From: Siphonodentalium dalli
Taxonomy: Eukaryota > Mollusca > Scaphopoda > Gadilida > Siphonodentaliidae
Direction of reading: 5' to 3'
Assembly (NCBI GenBank): GCA_032622095.1
Contig: CP136061.1
Coordinates: 135,061,587 to 135,125,586 of the forward strand
Length of the DNA stretch: 64,000 bases
In this document: one piece after another, positions 35,401 to 47,566 of the stretch
Layout: each line of letters starts with the position of its first letter
How positions within the stretch are numbered: the stretch's first letter is position 1
Made by a program: the position numbers and the translations under genes
Notes under the pieces: model-generated
The model's input: the letters and a program-made list of their open reading frames with translations, nothing else
The model's database searches: none
What the model was told of the DNA's origin: nothing

Positions 35401-35440
35401 TTTTGGCAAATGACAAATCTAATAATGATCTGACGAGAAT
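32416..35440 (+). mobile_element. Pearl-like minisatellite element 3, degenerate
   Basis: The left terminus is the same as in elements 1 and 2 (TGAAAGTGTCAATGAAACTG, then TAGCTCAACTT). The units are more diverged (GAAGTTTGGTGATGATCGGA, ATGTGACCTGTAGGGTGTGC, TTTAGTCATACAAAGAGTAA, CCAAGATGGCTG) and are separated by unrelated sequence at 32700-33620. An hAT element splits it at 34473. No right-terminal hairpin was found, so the 3' end is lost or too diverged. Confidence 0.6.
34473..35304. mobile_element. Non-autonomous hAT-like element in pearl-like element 3
   Basis: It is flanked by TGCCAAA at 34466-34472 and 35305-35311 (7 of an expected 8 bases, the eighth being C versus G). Left end CTGGGTGCGTGC; right read inward CTAGGGTTGGCCCTGG, a typical hAT end. 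Both subterminal regions carry repeated TTTGGCAAA words in inverted arrangement. The array sequence continues across the insertion (GTAGGGT(C/G)TGCCAAA). Confidence 0.65.
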
Positions 35441-35602
35441 TTGATAATCTCTTTATTTAATATGTATAGGTAAAACAAACGAATAAAAATTAATATATAA
35501 ACATAACTATAGAGACTAGATCAGTGAAGGTGTGGCTTTAAAACTGATATTGTTTGCATTTATTTGAGTGAACTTTTTCACTATTTATTATGTATGTATT
35601 CA

Positions 35603-36131
35603 TCATTGATTTGGAAACACTTTCCTTGTTTTCTCAGATTTCCACAGAATCAATGCTCTATCAAAATCAAATTTCGAAGCCTCACATCCATCCTCGCCAA
35701 TTCTCATTAAGTCATTCAATGTGCTATTATTCATGGAAGTTCTATGCTTGGATTTAATCCTGTTTTGAGTTGAGAAACCTCTCTCACATGTAACACTTGA
35801 AACAGGAATGCTAACTACAATTTTTAGCAGTTTTAACAAATCTGGACAAATATCTGAATGTTTACTATCAATTAAACCAACAAGCTCATTGAAATGTTTC
35901 TTGGATGAGTAGCTACCAAACAATAAGTCTCTTATATTGAAGATACTGTGATTTGCACAACTTGCTATCTAAACATAGATGTTCACACATAGAAGACACT
36001 TCTACTAATCCAAACTTGGGAAATAATAAGTCATCATCTGAATAAGCTGCCAGCACACTATAAACTGGTGTCATGACATGCATACTATCAATAAGTTCTC
36101 CTTCCTGGAATCGATCTTTCAGGTTGCTCAC
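35603..36131 (-). pseudogene. hAT transposase C-terminal fragment, frameshifted
   Basis: Two overlapping minus-strand frames form one protein relic. The upstream frame (36131-35913) has LKDRFQEGELIDSM and LFPKFGLVE, as in the region before the hAT dimerisation domain. The downstream frame (35923-35603) holds that domain: IPVSSVTCERGFSTQNRIKS and RTSMNNSTLNDLMRI. The frame changes by one near 35940. The N-terminal BED finger and the DDE core are not present nearby. It is most like the ZNF862/KIAA-type hAT proteins that are widespread in marine invertebrates. Clearly a dead copy. Confidence 0.8.
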
Positions 36132-36144
36132 AATATTTTTTATA

Positions 36145-36337
36145 TACAGTAATGCTCTAAGTAAGCGACTTCTTAACCACAGCAGAATTATGGGTAACTT
36201 TTCAGGATTTAGTCGGAAATATGGCTTGGGGAGAGCTTTCCGATGAATGGCAACAAGCCATATTTCCGACTAAATCCTGAAAAGTTACCCATAATTCTGC
36301 TGTGGTTAAGAAGTCGCTTACTTAGAGCATTTCTATA
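36145..36337. mobile_element. Palindromic MITE, copy 3
   Basis: Inverted arms TACAGTAATGCTCTAAGTAA ... TTACTTAGAGCATTTCTATA share the family interior (CCACAGCAGAATTATGGGTA, GGATTTAGTCGGAAATATGG). Both arms carry the same copy-specific changes (AAGTAAGCGACTTCTT and its complement), unlike copies 1 and 2. Confidence 0.8.
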
Positions 36338-37826
36338 GTCACTGGTCACAACTTTGACATGATCTTGTTGCTGATACATTGTAGCAACCCGTATGCGAAG
36401 TTATATAGCTGGACCAGGCTTGTGAATACTTATTTATTTTAATCACAACTACAACAAAGAAAGAGTTATTTTGACAGATTTGAGTAAAGTACACCTCAAT
36501 TTCGTCGCCGATCGTAATCTGATCACAACGAAACCCATTACCGCTAATGATCGGCGTCTGTTTCGCTAATGATCGGCGTCTGTTTTTGGAACTCTCTCAA
36601 TTAACAATATACATTATCAAAACACTGTTATCACTATTTACTTAGTGAATCCCCAAGGACAGCTTCGAGTTCAACTCATTAATTATGTTATTGTCAAGTT
36701 GTGCCAATTTGCGTAAAACGGGTGCTTGTGCAAGCCTCCGATACCACTAAAATGTTAATGCTGGGATTACCTCAGTTTCATTCACCAATACAATTCTAGT
36801 TAAAAGAATATGTTGGGCCATTTTACCTAAAAATCGAGTTCAGATACACCTGAAAATCGGAGGGCGACTTCACTTCTCCCTGGCGCGACACGAAGGCGAC
36901 TTCGTGGCGTCGAGGGCAACTATTTCACCCTACTCGCCTGGTAAGCTGAGGCCTGATCCTCTCTTGAACCTAAAGTGTCATGTGCTTCCCCGGTGATCCC
37001 CACTGTAATATAATGTTCAAACATAGACCCGTGGTAATGGTATTCTGAAGAGGACATGGCTGTATATTAAGTTTGTGTTTGATAACACTTTCCCCATGTT
37101 TACTGGTCATTTACATGTATTCAACAAAACATCTTCATATTTAACACAGTTTATTGAAGAAAAACAAGCACCTGATAATTATTTAGATAATCGGTAATGC
37201 CTATTGTTGAAACCCAAGTGCCGATTGTCATCCGATGGGCCATAATCGGCCAATTCCGATTGTCGTTTCCGATCATCGGCTCATCACTATTTCTCGTTCC
37301 GATATAACAGTGTTGTGTTACCTAGTAGCGCAGTAGTACAATCAAATATCTTTAATTTTTAAAAAAGCAAACCGTTTAAAGCGACAATCACATCTTGGAA
37401 CATAGGAAGAGCAGCGACAGAGATTCCTCGGCCCTTTTATTTAATGTGTATCATTTTTCCAGGACAGTGGTAACTTCCGACACAAGGCAGATTTTATCCG
37501 AATACAGAAAATTGCTTTTCAAACTGATTCTGATGTTGCGGCGATATAAAGAGATTATTATGCATGCGATGCAAAATGTAAGTCACAGGCAGTCAGATTG
37601 ATGTATTTATAATACTCATAACATCAATGTATCCGGAGATCACAGCGATCGATAATATGTTTGTTTCCTATTGTTGGGTTACAACTTGCCACCAAAAAAA
37701 AAATATGATGTCAAATCACTAATCATCTAGTTACATTCCTATACAGTACACTTTACATTACTTATATGTATTATCTATATTATATATCTATTATTAATAT
37801 TATTTATTATCATTTGTCAAACCCCT
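36338..37826. other. Non-coding sequence with degraded repeats
   Basis: It includes two direct copies of GCTAATGATCGGCGTCTGTT (36541, 36561) and a GATCATCGG-rich patch near 37180-37290. A stretch at 36855-36951 ends TGAGGCCTG and resembles the terminus of the hAT element at 9522, but no partner end was found. No gene. Confidence 0.4.
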
Positions 37827-38060
37827 GTACAGTCACTTTCCCAGTTCGGGATAACTGATCGCATTCTCTCTGCACAAAAATTTCTCGGTTGATTTGCATG
37901 GTCATACATTGTTCCAAGACATTAGAAAATATATACTCTACGGTATTTAAAATGATTTTCAGATCGAGCTGTGACAAAAAAAAAGTATTTGGTTCTGAAA
38001 TGACACTGCCCATTTTTCCCAGTTCAGGATTTTTTTGCCGGTTCGGGATAACTAAATATT
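37827..38060. repeat. Repeat with CCCAGTTC(G/C)GGATAAC termini
   Basis: TACAGTCACTTTCCCAGTTC at 37830 is followed by diverged copies at 38018 and 38040. Inverted copies occur at 44670 and 45063-45085 (ending TTGACTGTA). The words look like the termini of one dispersed element family, but the structure at each locus is incomplete. Confidence 0.4.
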
Positions 38061-39372
38061 TGACATTGCTGTTATCTTATCTGTTATTTTTTTGAGGATT
38101 AAAGTTTTATTTTATGTGATTTTATGCTAATTCCTTTCAACAGAATGCATATTTGAGCTAATAAACTTGTTTAATGAGCACGTGATAGCCTTGTGAAAAT
38201 GACTGTTGATATCATGTTTTATTCAGTTCAGGAAATTTGTTTAATTTTTGTTGAAACCTGCAGTATTTGCTTAATTCCAATGGTTATCTCATGTTTCTTG
38301 ATGTGATTCTAAAACATTTACTCATCATTATTTAAAAAAAATTGTCTTCCTGATGAATATTTTGTTCAAAGAAGAGAAAACAATACTACTAAAGGTTAAG
38401 TTTAGCCTGAGTTCAAGGGAGTGACTGTTTCTGAGTGCAGACAAGAGCCATTCTAGCAAATAATCTCTAGTCTAGGTCAGGTATTTTGGCCATATATGTA
38501 TATGTAAACTTTTGGTTATGGTAATACTTGGAAATAGTGTAAACATATTTTTATTTCCAAACCAAATAATTGACATAATACACAGATGACATAAATATAC
38601 AACATATAAGAGTTAATTTTGGAAATGAGGATCAGACAACAAGCCCGAGGGCTTATATGAAGTCTTCTCCTCTTTGGCGACATGTCCCTTCCTCAGTAAG
38701 TGAGGGAGGGGTATCGATCAGACGGGAAGGGATTGAAATAATGGTTTTGGAGAAGTAGAGATATATAACTAAATTTGAGTTAGGGATGGAAAAAGGAAGA
38801 ATATAGTGTTAGGAATAGCATGATGTAGGGAGAGAGGGAGAGAGAGAGAGAGAAAGAGAGAGAGAGCAAGAGGATGAGAGAGCAGAAGACGTGGGGGACA
38901 GATGAATCGTGAAATGATGACAGTGGTGGGGAATTTTCAATAATTGAGTTGTTAAGTGGTTACAATTATGCTCGTCTATAGTAAGTTGCATGCGTCAGAA
39001 GCCATGGGAGGGGGTCAATCACATTGGCTGTTAACTGGTTCCAACCGTCAAAAAGTAATTAATTAAACAGACACACACGGCTACGAGTGTTCGTAATCAA
39101 AGTATGTCGTGGAATATCTATCTTTCGTGAGAACAAGTACGTATTCAGCAGCACTAACCCGAAACAGGACAATTCCTATTTCAAGGGTGTTCACTGTGAA
39201 TTTCAGAGCATCCCTCATGTGGAATCGTTTCATGTATGTGCAGGCTAATAGCAAGTAAGTAATATACAAAGTAATCGTTATCGGAAGGCATTTAGTGCTA
39301 CATATATTCTGGGGGGTATCTTGCTGCCGCATAACGCGACCGGAATCCAAAGCAATTTGTTACTCGTTCAAA
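38061..39372. other. Non-coding sequence; right part may be LINE 3' tail
   Basis: No gene is visible. 39060-39372 lies just beyond the LINE stop codon on the minus strand and may be its 3' UTR; a (CA)n-like ACACACACGG stretch at 39070 would be its end. A GA-rich microsatellite lies at 38828-38866. Confidence 0.35.
38828..38866 (+). repeat. GA-rich microsatellite
   Basis: A run of GA dinucleotides with a few GGGA and AAA interruptions. Confidence 0.85.
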
Positions 39373-39948
39373 TCATGGGAATCTTTTTGTTCTCATAATA
39401 TATGTCTGTACTGCATTAAATATTTGTTTGTTTTCACGAAGACTAAGCTCCCTTGATCCCCGTAATAGAGTATTCTCAGATAGGACAACATTTGTTAGTG
39501 AATCATATAGTTCTCTTCTGGCCTCTTGATAAAATGTACACTCAAAGAGATAGTGGTAAGTTGTCTCGAGTTCCCCACATAAACAGAAGGGGAATTGTTT
39601 TATATGATTGTCTGTCAGGTCACAACTCAGGTGGCTGCAGTTCAGTCTTAACCGGGTATGAAGGATATGAGATTTACGGCTTTTACTATGAAAAAAATAT
39701 GCAGGTGGACGTATATTGTCACTGTTGAGTTTCTTTTTGAAATCTTCGATTGTTCTGGTGCCCTTTGTAGTTTCCGGCAGTTTGTTCCATTCAGTAATTG
39801 CAGCTGGTAAGAAAGATTCCATATAATAGTCATAGTTTATATTCAAGGGTAGTCTTATATGTTCAAATCTGAAGTTATATCTGGAATTATTTGCCTGGAT
39901 TGGTCGTACATAATTTCTTAAAATTGATGGAGCAGTTCCACGTATCAT
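39373..39948 (-). pseudogene. LINE C-terminal domain with Cys/His cluster
   Basis: 191 codons continuing the LINE protein in another register. Residues 54-61 (EWNKLPET) and 66-75 (TIEDFKKKLN) are typical of the region after the RT thumb in Jockey-group LINEs. Cys122, Cys124, His132 and Cys137 (CLCGELETTYHYLFEC) form the usual C-terminal zinc-knuckle-like motif. It ends at a natural stop. Confidence 0.8.
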
Positions 39949-40133
39949 TTTTTAAAATTGACATAGCTTGTGTTTTCTATGACGTGAGGAGAGGAGTTCC
40001 CAGCCAGTTTCTGATAAAAGATGCTCGTTACTCGTACTGATGGTTGCACCTGTTACTATTCAGGCCATTTCGTACTGAACCTTTTCAATGTCATCACTAA
40101 GATAATTAGGGCAGTTATCCCAAACAGGGGAGG

Positions 40134-41428
40134 CTATTCCAGTATTGGTCGGACAAATGTGTAATGTATTTTTTCAAGCGTTACTCTGCTTAGCCTGTAT
40201 CTATGTTTACGTACTAAGTTTACTCGACTCCACGCTTTATCGAGCATAGATTTGATGTGGATTCCCCATGAGCCCATGTTGTCAAAAGTAAGTCCCAGGT
40301 GTTTATGGCTGTCAACCTCAACAATTGTCGCGGCTCCCATGATCAGAGGTGGGTGGTATACTAGTGTTTCTTTCCTGGATATTAAGAGAGCTTCAGTTTT
40401 TAGGGGATTGAATTTTACAAGCCATTCTGATGCCCAACACATGAGAGTGTCGAGGTCATCATTGATTAGTTTTGCGGCCATAGTGGGGTCTTCGATAGTG
40501 AGAAATAGAGAGGTATCATCTGCAAATAGACGAATGTTGCACCGTATATTTTCGGTTATATCATTAATATAAATTAAAAACAGAAGAGGGCCTAATACTG
40601 AGCCTTGTGGGACACCGGCTGTAACATCTTGTAATTCCGAATGTGTGCCATTTATGACAACTTGGTGTTGCCTACATTCAAGATACGATTTCATTAAGTT
40701 ATACAAGTTTCCTCTTATACCCATTTTCGTCAGTTTGTTCAAGAGGCCATGGTGCCAGACTTTATAGAATGCTTTACTTATGTCGCAGAATATACACCGG
40801 ACCTCTTTTCCGTCGTCTAGTGATCGACATATATTGTCATATATTTCGGTAAGTTGGAAAACTGTTGAGTCATTGCGCATGAAACCAGCTTGGTAAAAGG
40901 ATAGGAGTTTGTTTTTATCAAGAAATTCCCATAGATATTTATAAATGCATTTTTCATAGACCTTTGAGACGCAGCTTAGTAAGGAAATTGGTCGATAAAT
41001 TGATACAAGACTGGGATAACCGCTCTTGAATATAGGTGTAACATGGGAACACTTCCACTGAGGTGGGTAGTAGCTGTTTTCGGTAAATATTTTAAAATAG
41101 TATTCAAGAGGTTCACATAGCGAGGTGGCGCAATTTTTCAAAACTCTCGGACTTATTCCGTAGGGCCCACTTGACTTAGATATTTTGAGACCTTTTAATG
41201 CTTTGTAAATGTCAGGGGTTGTGATTGTTATATCGCTCAACGTGGATATGGGGTTATCAGGATCGAACACTGGTAGGCGTTTCCAGACATCATCAACTGA
41301 TGAAATATTACAAAAATAGATATTGAATGCATTTGCTTTTTCAGTTGGTGAGATCAGGAAGTCGCCGTTTATGTTTAAGGGGGGTACTGATCTTGGAAAT
41401 CTACTAGTAATCAGGTATAAATATAAAG
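40134..41428 (-). pseudogene. LINE reverse transcriptase domain
   Basis: Numbering from the Met at 41270, the RT motifs appear in order: a fingers motif (SSGPYGISP, 33-41), YRPISLLSCVSKVYEKCI (92-109), catalytic DISKAFYKVWH (163-173; usually D-x-x-K-A-F-D, here Y replaces the last D), GVPQGSVLGPLLF (219-231), LFADDTSL (248-255, the active-site DD) and KHLGLTFD (323-330). Upstream codons in the same frame (TSRFPRSVPPLNINGD, then TEKANAFN) extend it to about 41428. The reading is closed by a stop after RPILE. The GPY in place of GPDG also suggests decay. Confidence 0.85.
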
Positions 41429-43488
41429 ATTAACATTAATAGACAATATAATTGATGGTCTAACTATGACTGGGGTCAGCCTACGCAAATTTGTCTTATT
41501 TCTGTGATTGTAAGCATTGGTATAGTGTTACTTTATATACCGGTATGTAAAAGTACTAAGAAGTCCTACTAAAAATCAAATACCTCTCCCTAGATTAACA
41601 ATACTAACAAAAAGTCTATACAGCTGTGTGGGTGTGGTTGCCAATGTCAGGCCATCAGCGGTTCTCCTGACATACGGTAGCAGGTATTTACAATATAAGA
41701 TAAGATAAGTTACAGCATTTCAGTACTGGGTTACTAGAGATAGACTAGCATTTCATTCATTCACTCAGAAACAGTCGCTCAATTGATCCCACTAAATATG
41801 CTCAATTTAAAACAAATTTCCCTTTCTTTCAGTTTCTTTGGATAAATGTTGCCAGGTCCCAGGAGAACTAAGTTTGTTAGATTTGTAGAGGGTAGATGTA
41901 GCAGACAAACATACTGGTACTGTGGCCTGATCACTTACATCAAAAGCTTTTAAGGCCAATGTAAAAAATCTAATAATATGTAGTATGGGTTTCCCTACCT
42001 CCATGTACCCCCCCATTTTTAACCCAGTATGTTACTTTAAAGTTTTTTTAATGGTTTTCAAGATATTTTTTTTAAACCTTTTATAAAAAAAAATAAAATA
42101 ATTGTCAATGTCTCAGAATGGTTTGTTATCTGTCAAACCATTGTGTTTTTAACTTTTTTTACAGTTTAAACAAAGGAAATCACAATTAATGTTATCGAAA
42201 TCTTGCATTAGATATGAAAAGCCATAAGAATGTGATTTTTTTTCTGACATGTACATGTAACTCCAACCAGATATTTATTTTTCTTTCCAGGCCTAAACCG
42301 TAATGCAAATTTACCCCCCAAAAAAAAAACCATGATCAAGGCTATTAAATGAAAACAATTACTAGTATAGACAAAATGTAGCCATGCCCACTCATAACTT
42401 AATAAGTGATGCAGGCTTTTAAGGGCACCCTGTTATGCTGTACACCTGTTATGTTGGATTAATATCTAAAATCCTTGCATGCAGCGTTATGGTTGTTTGC
42501 AGCCCAGATATGTTGTCTGTTTATTATATTCAGGCCTTAAAATTCATACACATTTGTGAGAATCAAAATGTACTAGAGTCTAGAAGCATTTCTACAGTGA
42601 ATCAGCTGCTTAAAATTACGAGAATCAAAATACGTAATAATTAATCATGATTCTGATTCTCATTATATTCTAAGCCCAGATATCTACCCTTTGGATCACA
42701 TTCAAAGGAGAGCAAATACTACTGTAACTGAGAAGGGGAGAAGCCTGGCGGTAGGAAGGAAGTAAAACCTTTAATATTCAATTGGGACTTACCAGGGACT
42801 GGAGAGTATGTGTTACATGTACATGTACCATATACTACCATGGTAGTACTAGTATGATCTGTGGTGGTCTGGTTACCTTAGTGGGTAGGTGGCAGTGAAA
42901 ATGGGACCATATTGCTTAAATAATTCTGGACCGGTGCTAGAAATAATCTTGTGGTATAATGTATATTGATATTCAATAATATAATTTTTTGACTACGTTT
43001 CTTCTACTGTTCCCATGCCAGCCAAATTACAAATATCTGAGCAACAGCTATCCCTTTGCATACCGGGTAATTTCTCTCACCCCACCTCAATCCTGATTGA
43101 GTATGATATTTAGAGCAGCAGCTATCCGTTTGCATACCAGGTCTGATTGAGTGATATTTAGACGCCAAGATTCATACTGACAAATTGACAATAATGATTC
43201 ATTAGATAACCAAAATATCTTGGGTGTTGTGTATGTAAAGTAATTGTATAGCCAGGTGCTGGGCAAGGCTCATAATAGTGCTGAATTTTTAGACCAGAAG
43301 TACTAGTACATTTTACAACTATTAGTTAATAGTTTGGATTGAAATTGCTATATCAGGTGTAAAGATTGAGATATCAGTTTTGGCAACAGGTGCAATGCTT
43401 GGAAAATTCCAACACAAGGTGCCAGGGGTAGGGACAAAAATTGATTTCTCTGAATTGTGGGGGTCTGGGTCTGGCTGGATCTACCATT

Positions 43489-43498
43489 GGGGGGGGGG
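43489..43498. repeat. Poly-G run
   Basis: A run of ten G in a GGGGTCTGGGTCTGG-rich neighbourhood. Confidence 0.7.
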
Positions 43499-44137
43499 TG
43501 CAATTTCTATGTTGGGTACCTTCTTGTCCCTGAACTTAAATTGAGAGTTTAATGTATTGTTTGGAGTGCTTGGTCAGGAACAAGCCCATCTATGTTTAAA
43601 ATTGGGAGAAGTGACTTCTCCCAGTTTGGTTATCAGGGCTAACTACATGTACATGTAACTATGGATGAAGTTCAATTTACACCCCAACAACACCATTCTA
43701 TGATCCAGTAACTTCAGTAAGTATCAGGCAACATGATTTTGTCATTATCTTGAGCCCATTTATTATAAAACTATTATAGTGAATAAGAACTACCATGTTA
43801 ATCTATAAAATTATAAATATAGTTTAAACATGATGTTGGCATGATGGTATATGCGAGAGAAGTCACTTCTCCCTGGGATAGGAGAGAAGGAAGAAGTGGC
43901 ACATTTTAGGGAGAAGATGTCTCCCCAGTCACCCTCTAGACTGGCCCCTGTACATGATACCGGTACATATGTGTTGTTAGGTAGTGCAACAAATTATAGT
44001 TTATGTGATTCATGATGAACATTGAAATTCTAGGCAATTTCATTTGAGTATTGATACTTGTAGACCTAGTATTGATATTCCCAGTAAGTATTGTTGTTGT
44101 GTCAACTTGGGGTGGGGAATCAATGTATTTTTTGTTT

Positions 44138-44152
44138 GGGGGGGGGGGGGGG
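44138..44152. repeat. Poly-G run
   Basis: Fifteen consecutive G, followed by TGGGTGAGG. Confidence 0.8.
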
Positions 44153-45302
44153 TGGGTGAGGATGGCCCCATGTGGTCCTCCCAATTATCTCATCATTCTC
44201 ATGTAGCCTTTAGAAGTTAATTTTTGAGTGAAAACTTGTCAACTGTTTATGAAAAATGCATGTATATATTGACTGCAGACAGTGCAGAATATGTCCGCTA
44301 CATTGATTAGTATGACATTGTTGCTGGGGCACTACGGTGTACCATCCGGGCTTGCTGTCGGTATTCTTCCTTGGATGTTATAATGGAAGAGAGATAACTC
44401 TTTATTCTGGAATATAGAAATGACCAAAAATAACTCGCAATCTGGGACGATATTAGATTATTAGTTCACCAGGTCGTGAAATTTAAACTAATAAGGCATT
44501 AGTTTTAGTTGTAAACGTACATACAATAACCATTCTTGATATGTTTAGCGTTAAATTATGAATTTCGAGTGGTGATTATGTCCACGAAACAATTCCACCA
44601 AGAGGCTGTCGATTTGATATCTGGTGACACTACGAAACTGAATCAGATGTGAATTCTATATTGTTTCGTTATCCGGAACTGGGAAAATCAGTATTCTCAA
44701 CAAAAAGTATTTGTTGTTGGTAAGAATTTATTTGACTACAAACACTTTTTGTGCTATAATAGGGTAAACATTTGTGTACAAATCGCAATCTTTAGTTACA
44801 GAATTGAAAATTTATTTTTCGAGATATTTGGTTCCAAAATAAATTCCGACTTGAAAACTCCCCTAAATTCATTTCCGCTTTAATGATGGTTTAGAAAAAA
44901 CGTGGACTGCTAGCAACAAAAACGTTTTATTGCGCTAGTTTTGCTTCTATTTGGTCTTCAAGAAGATAAATTATCGGAATATGTTTGAAGAAAGTGAATT
45001 AACAGGGTCTACACTGTGTATTTTGATCAAAACGGCAAGTGTTATCTGTAACTAGGAACTATCCGGAACTGGGAAATTGACTGTATGCATGCATGTAGGA
45101 TATATTAATTATTTTTTGAAAAGAAAATATGATGGATTTTTTTGTGTGGATTATGTCAGATGGGGAGACGTGATGAAATGTTCTGTCGATGTTTTTATTT
45201 TACAAATTGACCCGCGGGTCATCGAATGTGTTCTCTCACTTTAAAATAAAATGTTCTAATTTTACACACAACAGTGTTACACTGAGTGTACACAGCCTAA
45301 CA

Positions 45303-47566
45303 CAGGTCTGGCAAATGTGAGAATACAGCTACAATAGCTGTATTCAGCTAACCTAGCTGTATTCAGCTATATATTATACTCTCAAACCGGCTGTTTTTCG
45401 ATAATAAACTAGAAGCGCTAATTTGCGCATCGAAATTAGGCTACCATATTCTCCGGCCACCCTCAACCAAATCAAAACCGTCACTTGTTTTCTGACAAAG
45501 TGTTGCCTTTTGTCGATATGGCAGTTCTGATTTTGTGTGAAAACTTACTACGGCGGTCGATGTCAGTAAATATTCTGGGGACTATTTTCTGCGAATGCAT
45601 TCATTAGCTAACTTATAAAATAAAGATCAAATTCATCACAAACACTCGTTTACTTCTTCCCGATGCTAAACCGGTAGGGGGAGTTAGAATGGTGTACCTA
45701 TATCAAGCATTTAGAATTACATACCACTAGCGGTTTGTGAGCGATACTGATAACTAATCATAACGGTATATACAGATATTGTGCGGCATATTGCAAATGT
45801 ATGGCACAACATAGGGACAACTTAAATGAAAATGCGACTTATATAATTTCTGAAGTATTTTAAACATGAAGTCCTGGTCGTTAGCGAGTCAGAACTATTC
45901 AATCTGTTTTGGCGGGAAAATATATAATGTGTGAAAACTTACTAAACATAACATTGTTATTTGTATTTTCGCGATTCGACATACATGTATGCGTTTCCGT
46001 ATTTTTGGAGAGTGTCAGCTCAAGCAGTGAGTGGTACTCGCTCGGTTAAACTCTGGCTAGAGATTAGGGCTGGGTGGTATTTCAATATATTGACTATAGT
46101 CGGTTTGGAAAAGACAAACCGTATTGAAACCGTGTGTAAAATAAAAATTCAATATATCGTAACCGCAATTTTATCACCTCAAAAGACGGTTTCAAATTAC
46201 AATCCAATACTGAGTTGAATACTTTAGCGGACCGCTGATTAAAAGCAGCCTTTATCGGTGGCTCCCATGTTATGTCTCTGTTGTATTCAATTGTAACCAA
46301 TGACACAATGGTTGTATTTTGGGCTGAAGTAGAGCGATGGACCATCTTCTTCCGAATTCAACCTGATAGCGGTGTAACGTCACGAGCGATACTTCGTCCA
46401 AACTTTTCGACTCACGACTCGGCGGTATTTGTCGTTCAATTATATCTTAAAATTTTACTCAGGTTGACTGACAAATCCGTGACATTCATTCAACTAGCCC
46501 GCCATTGAGTATTTGCAGACGCAGAGTATGACCCGCAGGTGTTGGTCGAATTATATCACTTGGGACGTTACCTCGCTACCATCAACCCCAATTTTAAATA
46601 TAGTTGAGCTGCATTGTCTCCCTTCCGTTTCACCTTGCTATTATTATTTCATTATTATGATAATAGATGAATAAAGTTCTCCGCCTTAACTAAATCCCGT
46701 GTTCAAAAGTTAATTAAAAATGTTCCGTAATTCATTGTGTGTGATAGACTGCAGACAGCCCAGAATGAACCATCTTGGCCCAATTATACTAGGTCCTCTA
46801 TCAACCTATGAGCACGTGCTTAGCTATGACGTCACAGGAATGTGAATCACGTGCTGAAATGTAAACAATGGAGTGATCAGGATAACTTGAGCCTGTAATT
46901 CACTCAATGTTGTTGCGTATTCCAGAATGCAGGAACTTTATATAATGGACACATGCCATTCTGAGAATAGTTTATCATTTACTGCATGGCGATAGTGTGT
47001 AGAATTTTAATCCCTAATTACGAAAACCCGGAGAGTTATATCACTCGTTTAAAATTTGATTTTACGTGATATTTTTCAATAGTAAAATAATATTCAATAA
47101 AACCGTATATCGCGGTGTTATTTTGGAAAAATCGCTGTTTTTTTAAAACGTCAATACCGCCCAACCCTACTAGAGATGTTCCCCTTTTTACCCGTTTTAA
47201 CGCACCAACCAAACTGCGTTTTAGCAGCATCCTATTTATAGTTCCGGGAATGTTTAAGATGTTCCATCTTCGGTGATAAATATTGTATTTAATGTATTTT
47301 TCAAGGTATTCCGCATTGCATAAGAGTTATTAAACCGTTATGATCGACCGTCGTAGTAAGTTTTCACACATAAATCACCATCGCCGTGTCGACAAAAGGC
47401 AACACTTTGTCAAAAAACAAGCGACGGTTTTTATTTGGTTGAGGGTGGCCGGAGAATATGGTGGCCTAATTTCGATGCGCAAATTAGCGCTTCTAGTTTA
47501 TTATCGAAAAACAGTCGGTTTACAGCTATTGTAGCTGTTGCTGTATTCACTATTCTCACATTTGCC
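45303..47566 (+). mobile_element. TIR element 1 (CAGGTCTGGCAAATG family), hit by hAT
   Basis: The left end CAGGTCTGGCAAATGTGAGA, with repeated AGCTGTATTCAGCT, is matched in inverse by the right end (47290-47566). There the last seven bases are eroded (TTTGCC then TAGATCC). The arms share AAACCGGCTGTTTTTCGATA, AGAAGCGCTAATTTGCGCAT and ACAAAGTGTTGCCTTTTGTC. Its interior matches 48046-49727 in the opposite orientation. No transposase. Split by the hAT element at 46065. Confidence 0.75.
46065..47169. mobile_element. Non-autonomous hAT element, exact 8-bp duplication
   Basis: CTAGAGAT flanks it at 46057-46064 and 47170-47177. Left end TAGGGCTGGGTGGTATT; right end read inward TAGGGTTGGGCGGTATT. 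The sister element at 48046-49727 keeps the uninterrupted target with one CTAGAGAT (reverse strand, 48477-48484). It is 1105 bp with no transposase frame. Confidence 0.92.

Larger units (their letters stand above)
39373..41428 (-). mobile_element. 5'-truncated Jockey-type LINE
   Basis: One minus-strand reading runs from about 41428 (in-frame stop just upstream) through a reverse transcriptase and a Cys/His-rich C-terminal region to the stop at 39373. No endonuclease domain lies upstream, so it is 5' truncated. The readings are joined across 39949-40133, where I see a lost base or stop near 40134, a CGA-to-TGA type stop near 40070 and a TAA near 39951. The assignment to the Jockey/CR1 group rests on the RT motifs and the absence of an RNase H domain. 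Confidence 0.8.
41429..45302. other. Mostly unique non-coding sequence
   Basis: No gene is recognised. Notable points: a short direct duplication at 43040-43160 (CAGCTATCC and TTTGCATACC, then GATTGAGT and GATATTTAGA), G homopolymers at 43489-43498 and 44138-44152, GGGAGAAGTGACTTCTCCC near 43604 with a similar block at 43858, and the CCGGAACTGGGAAA copies near 44675 and 45063. ORFs below 85 codons look random. Confidence 0.4.

Noticed and set aside
36855-36951. Possible right end (TGAGGCCTG) of the hAT whose transposase lies at 35603-36131
   Set aside because: No partner terminus or duplication could be located on the left side.
39453-39728. Plus-strand ORF of 91 codons, and another at 40252-40572
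   Set aside because: Antisense shadows of the LINE reading frames.
43421-43941. Possible hAT element ending in GACTGGCCCCTG
   Set aside because: The right end resembles the hAT end at 9522, but no matching left end or 8-bp duplication was found.
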